Origin: Fibrobacter sp. UBA4375
Lineage (GTDB): Bacteria; Fibrobacterota; Fibrobacteria; Fibrobacterales; Fibrobacteraceae
Length of the DNA: 28,670 nt
Direction: 5' to 3'
Assembly (NCBI GenBank): GCA_002391195.1
Contig: DGRZ01000059.1
Coordinates: 311-28,980, forward strand
Of the stretch, positions 27,642-28,670 are shown piece after piece (position 1 is the stretch's first letter; every line of letters begins with the position of its first letter). The notes beneath the pieces were generated by a model. The model saw only the letters and a program-made list of their open reading frames with translations. It searched no databases and was not told the origin of the DNA. A program made the translations under genes and the position numbers.

Positions 27642-28670
27642 TTAATAACGATAGTGATCCGCCTTGTACGGGCCTTCGACCGGCACGCCGATGTAGTCGG
27701 CCTGGGCCTTGGTAAGCGTCGTCAGGTGAACGCCGAGCTTTTCGAGGTGGAGGCGTGCGACCTTTTCGTCGAGGATCTTCGGGAGCGTGTACACGACGCC
27801 GCTTTCGTACTTGATGCCGGCGACAGTCTGCTTGCCCTGAGCGTTGAGCCAGAGGTCAATCTGCGCGATGGTCTGGTTCGTGAAGCTTGCACTCATCACG
27901 AAGCTCGGGTGACCGGTGGCGCAGCCGAGGTTCAGCAGGCGGCCTTCGGCGAGCACGAGGATACTGTGGCCGTCGGGGAAAATCCATTCATCGTACTGCG
28001 GCTTGATTTCGTTCCTCTTGATGCCCGGAATCTTTTTCAAGCCAGCCATGTCGATTTCGTTGTCGAAGTGGCCGATGTTACCCACGATGGCGCGGTGCTT
28101 CATCTTGCTCATCTGCGCGGCAGAGATGATGCCGGTGTTGCCGGTGGTGGTCACGAAGATGTCGGCGTATGCTAACCACTTCGTCGAGGGTCTTGACTTC
28201 GTAGCCTTCCATGGCGGCCTGGAGTGCGCAAATCGGGTCGATTTCGGTGATGATCACGCGGGCGCCCTGACCGCGCAGAGACTGGGCGCAGCCCTTACCC
28301 ACGTCGCCGTAGCCGCACACGACTGCAATCTTGCCTGCCATCATCACGTCGGTGGCGCGGTTGATGCCGTCGATGAGGGAGTGGCGGCAGCCGTAGAGGT
28401 TGTCGAACTTGGACTTGGTCACGGAATCGTTCACGTTGATTGCCGGGAACTTGAGGCGGCCGGCCTGGGCCATCTGGTACAGGCGATGCACGCCGGTGGT
28501 GGTTTCTTCAGAAACGCCGCGGAGAGTTTCGCGGGCGCGGGTCCACTGCTTCGGGTCCTTCTCGAAAATCTTACGGCAGGTGGCGAGGAATACGCCCCAT
28601 TCTTCGCTGTCGGTAGCGGGGTTGAATTCGGGCACCTTGCCGGCGTCTTCGAATTCGGCGCCGCAGGTCA
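27642..28670 (-). pseudogene. ahcY: S-adenosylhomocysteinase, 5' partial, broken by a one-base frameshift
   Basis: Hydrolyses S-adenosylhomocysteine to adenosine and homocysteine. The window holds about the last 343 codons. The 5' part (28670-28171) reads 'AEFEDAGKVPEFNP', 'EETTTGVHRLYQM', 'INVNDSVTKSKFDNLYGCR' (substrate Lys/Asp/Asn), then the NAD loop 'VVCGYGDVGKGCA' up to 'KTLDEVVS'. The reading then moves by one base and continues in another frame with 'ADIFVTTTGNTGII', 'HFDNEIDM', 'SILVLAEGRLLNLGCATGHP' and the family C-terminus 'GPYKADHYRY'. On the coding strand the junction is AGCATACGCC; removing one base within 28168-28170 restores S-Y-A-D. No premature damage elsewhere; everything flanking is intact, so a sequencing or assembly error is more likely than a dead gene. 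The start codon is beyond the window. Confidence 0.9.

Noticed and set aside
28078..28180. Programmed ribosomal frameshift in ahcY
   Set aside because: No slippery heptamer and no downstream pseudoknot-like stem were seen, and AhcY is not known to use frameshifting; a single extra base explains the data.

Overview
The window looks like a chromosomal segment of a Fibrobacter-type bacterium (Fibrobacteres, FCB superphylum). The grounds are a lipoprotein with the Fibrobacter 'major paralogous domain' and Ser-rich linker, a GH5 and a GH9 cellulase that both end in a Bacteroidetes/Fibrobacter-style C-terminal sorting domain, a secreted InlB-type repeat protein, and promoter-like TAnnTTTN boxes resembling the -7 element of the FCB group. 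This is inferred from protein motifs only; no 16S or other marker is present.

Layout. 1-376 (-): start of an O-acetylhomoserine sulfhydrylase, cut by the window edge. 670-1659 (-): Fibrobacter-type lipoprotein. 1722-2114 (+): a lone nuoA closed by a strong terminator. 2191-4961 (-): a KtrB/TrkH-KtrA/TrkA potassium uptake pair followed by a rubredoxin-rubrerythrin. 5058-5948 (+): bile acid/sodium symporter-like carrier, tail-to-tail with a large secreted InlB-repeat protein (5945-8428, -). 8587-11094 (-): glucokinase followed by a RhlE-type DEAD-box helicase. 11213-12106 (+): EamA transporter. 12234-14318 (+) and 14504-16627 (-): convergent GH5 and GH9 glucanases separated by three hairpins. 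16725-21335 (-): probable operon of a TPR lipid/envelope-type Bat-like protein, a second Gln/Asn-rich exported protein, an S41 protease lipoprotein, a Y-family DNA polymerase and a small YolD-like protein. 21394-25269 (-): gtrA, UGM-like flavoenzyme and GT-C glycosyltransferase, with a divergent sugar-nucleotide epimerase (25326-26363, +). 26371-27558 (-): M18 aminopeptidase. 27642-28670 (-): S-adenosylhomocysteinase with a one-base frameshift, cut at its 5' end.

How the parts fit. Extracellular cellulose breakdown (GH5, GH9) feeds glucose to glucokinase. The gtrA/flavoenzyme/GT-C/epimerase group looks like a unit for decorating a surface glycan. The two window ends (MetY, AhcY) both belong to methionine/SAM metabolism.

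The strongest unexplained signals are non-coding. First, a dispersed family of imperfect 7-bp tandem arrays (at least six places, several core units) sits in promoters, between operon genes, across start and stop codons, and once inside a conserved aminopeptidase gene; two copies border a GC-rich hairpin. Second, a TAnnTTTN box lies only 4-8 nt before the ATG of eight genes, which predicts leaderless or near-leaderless mRNAs. Third, dispersed palindromes ending in ATGAC recur three times, one of them inside an open reading frame.
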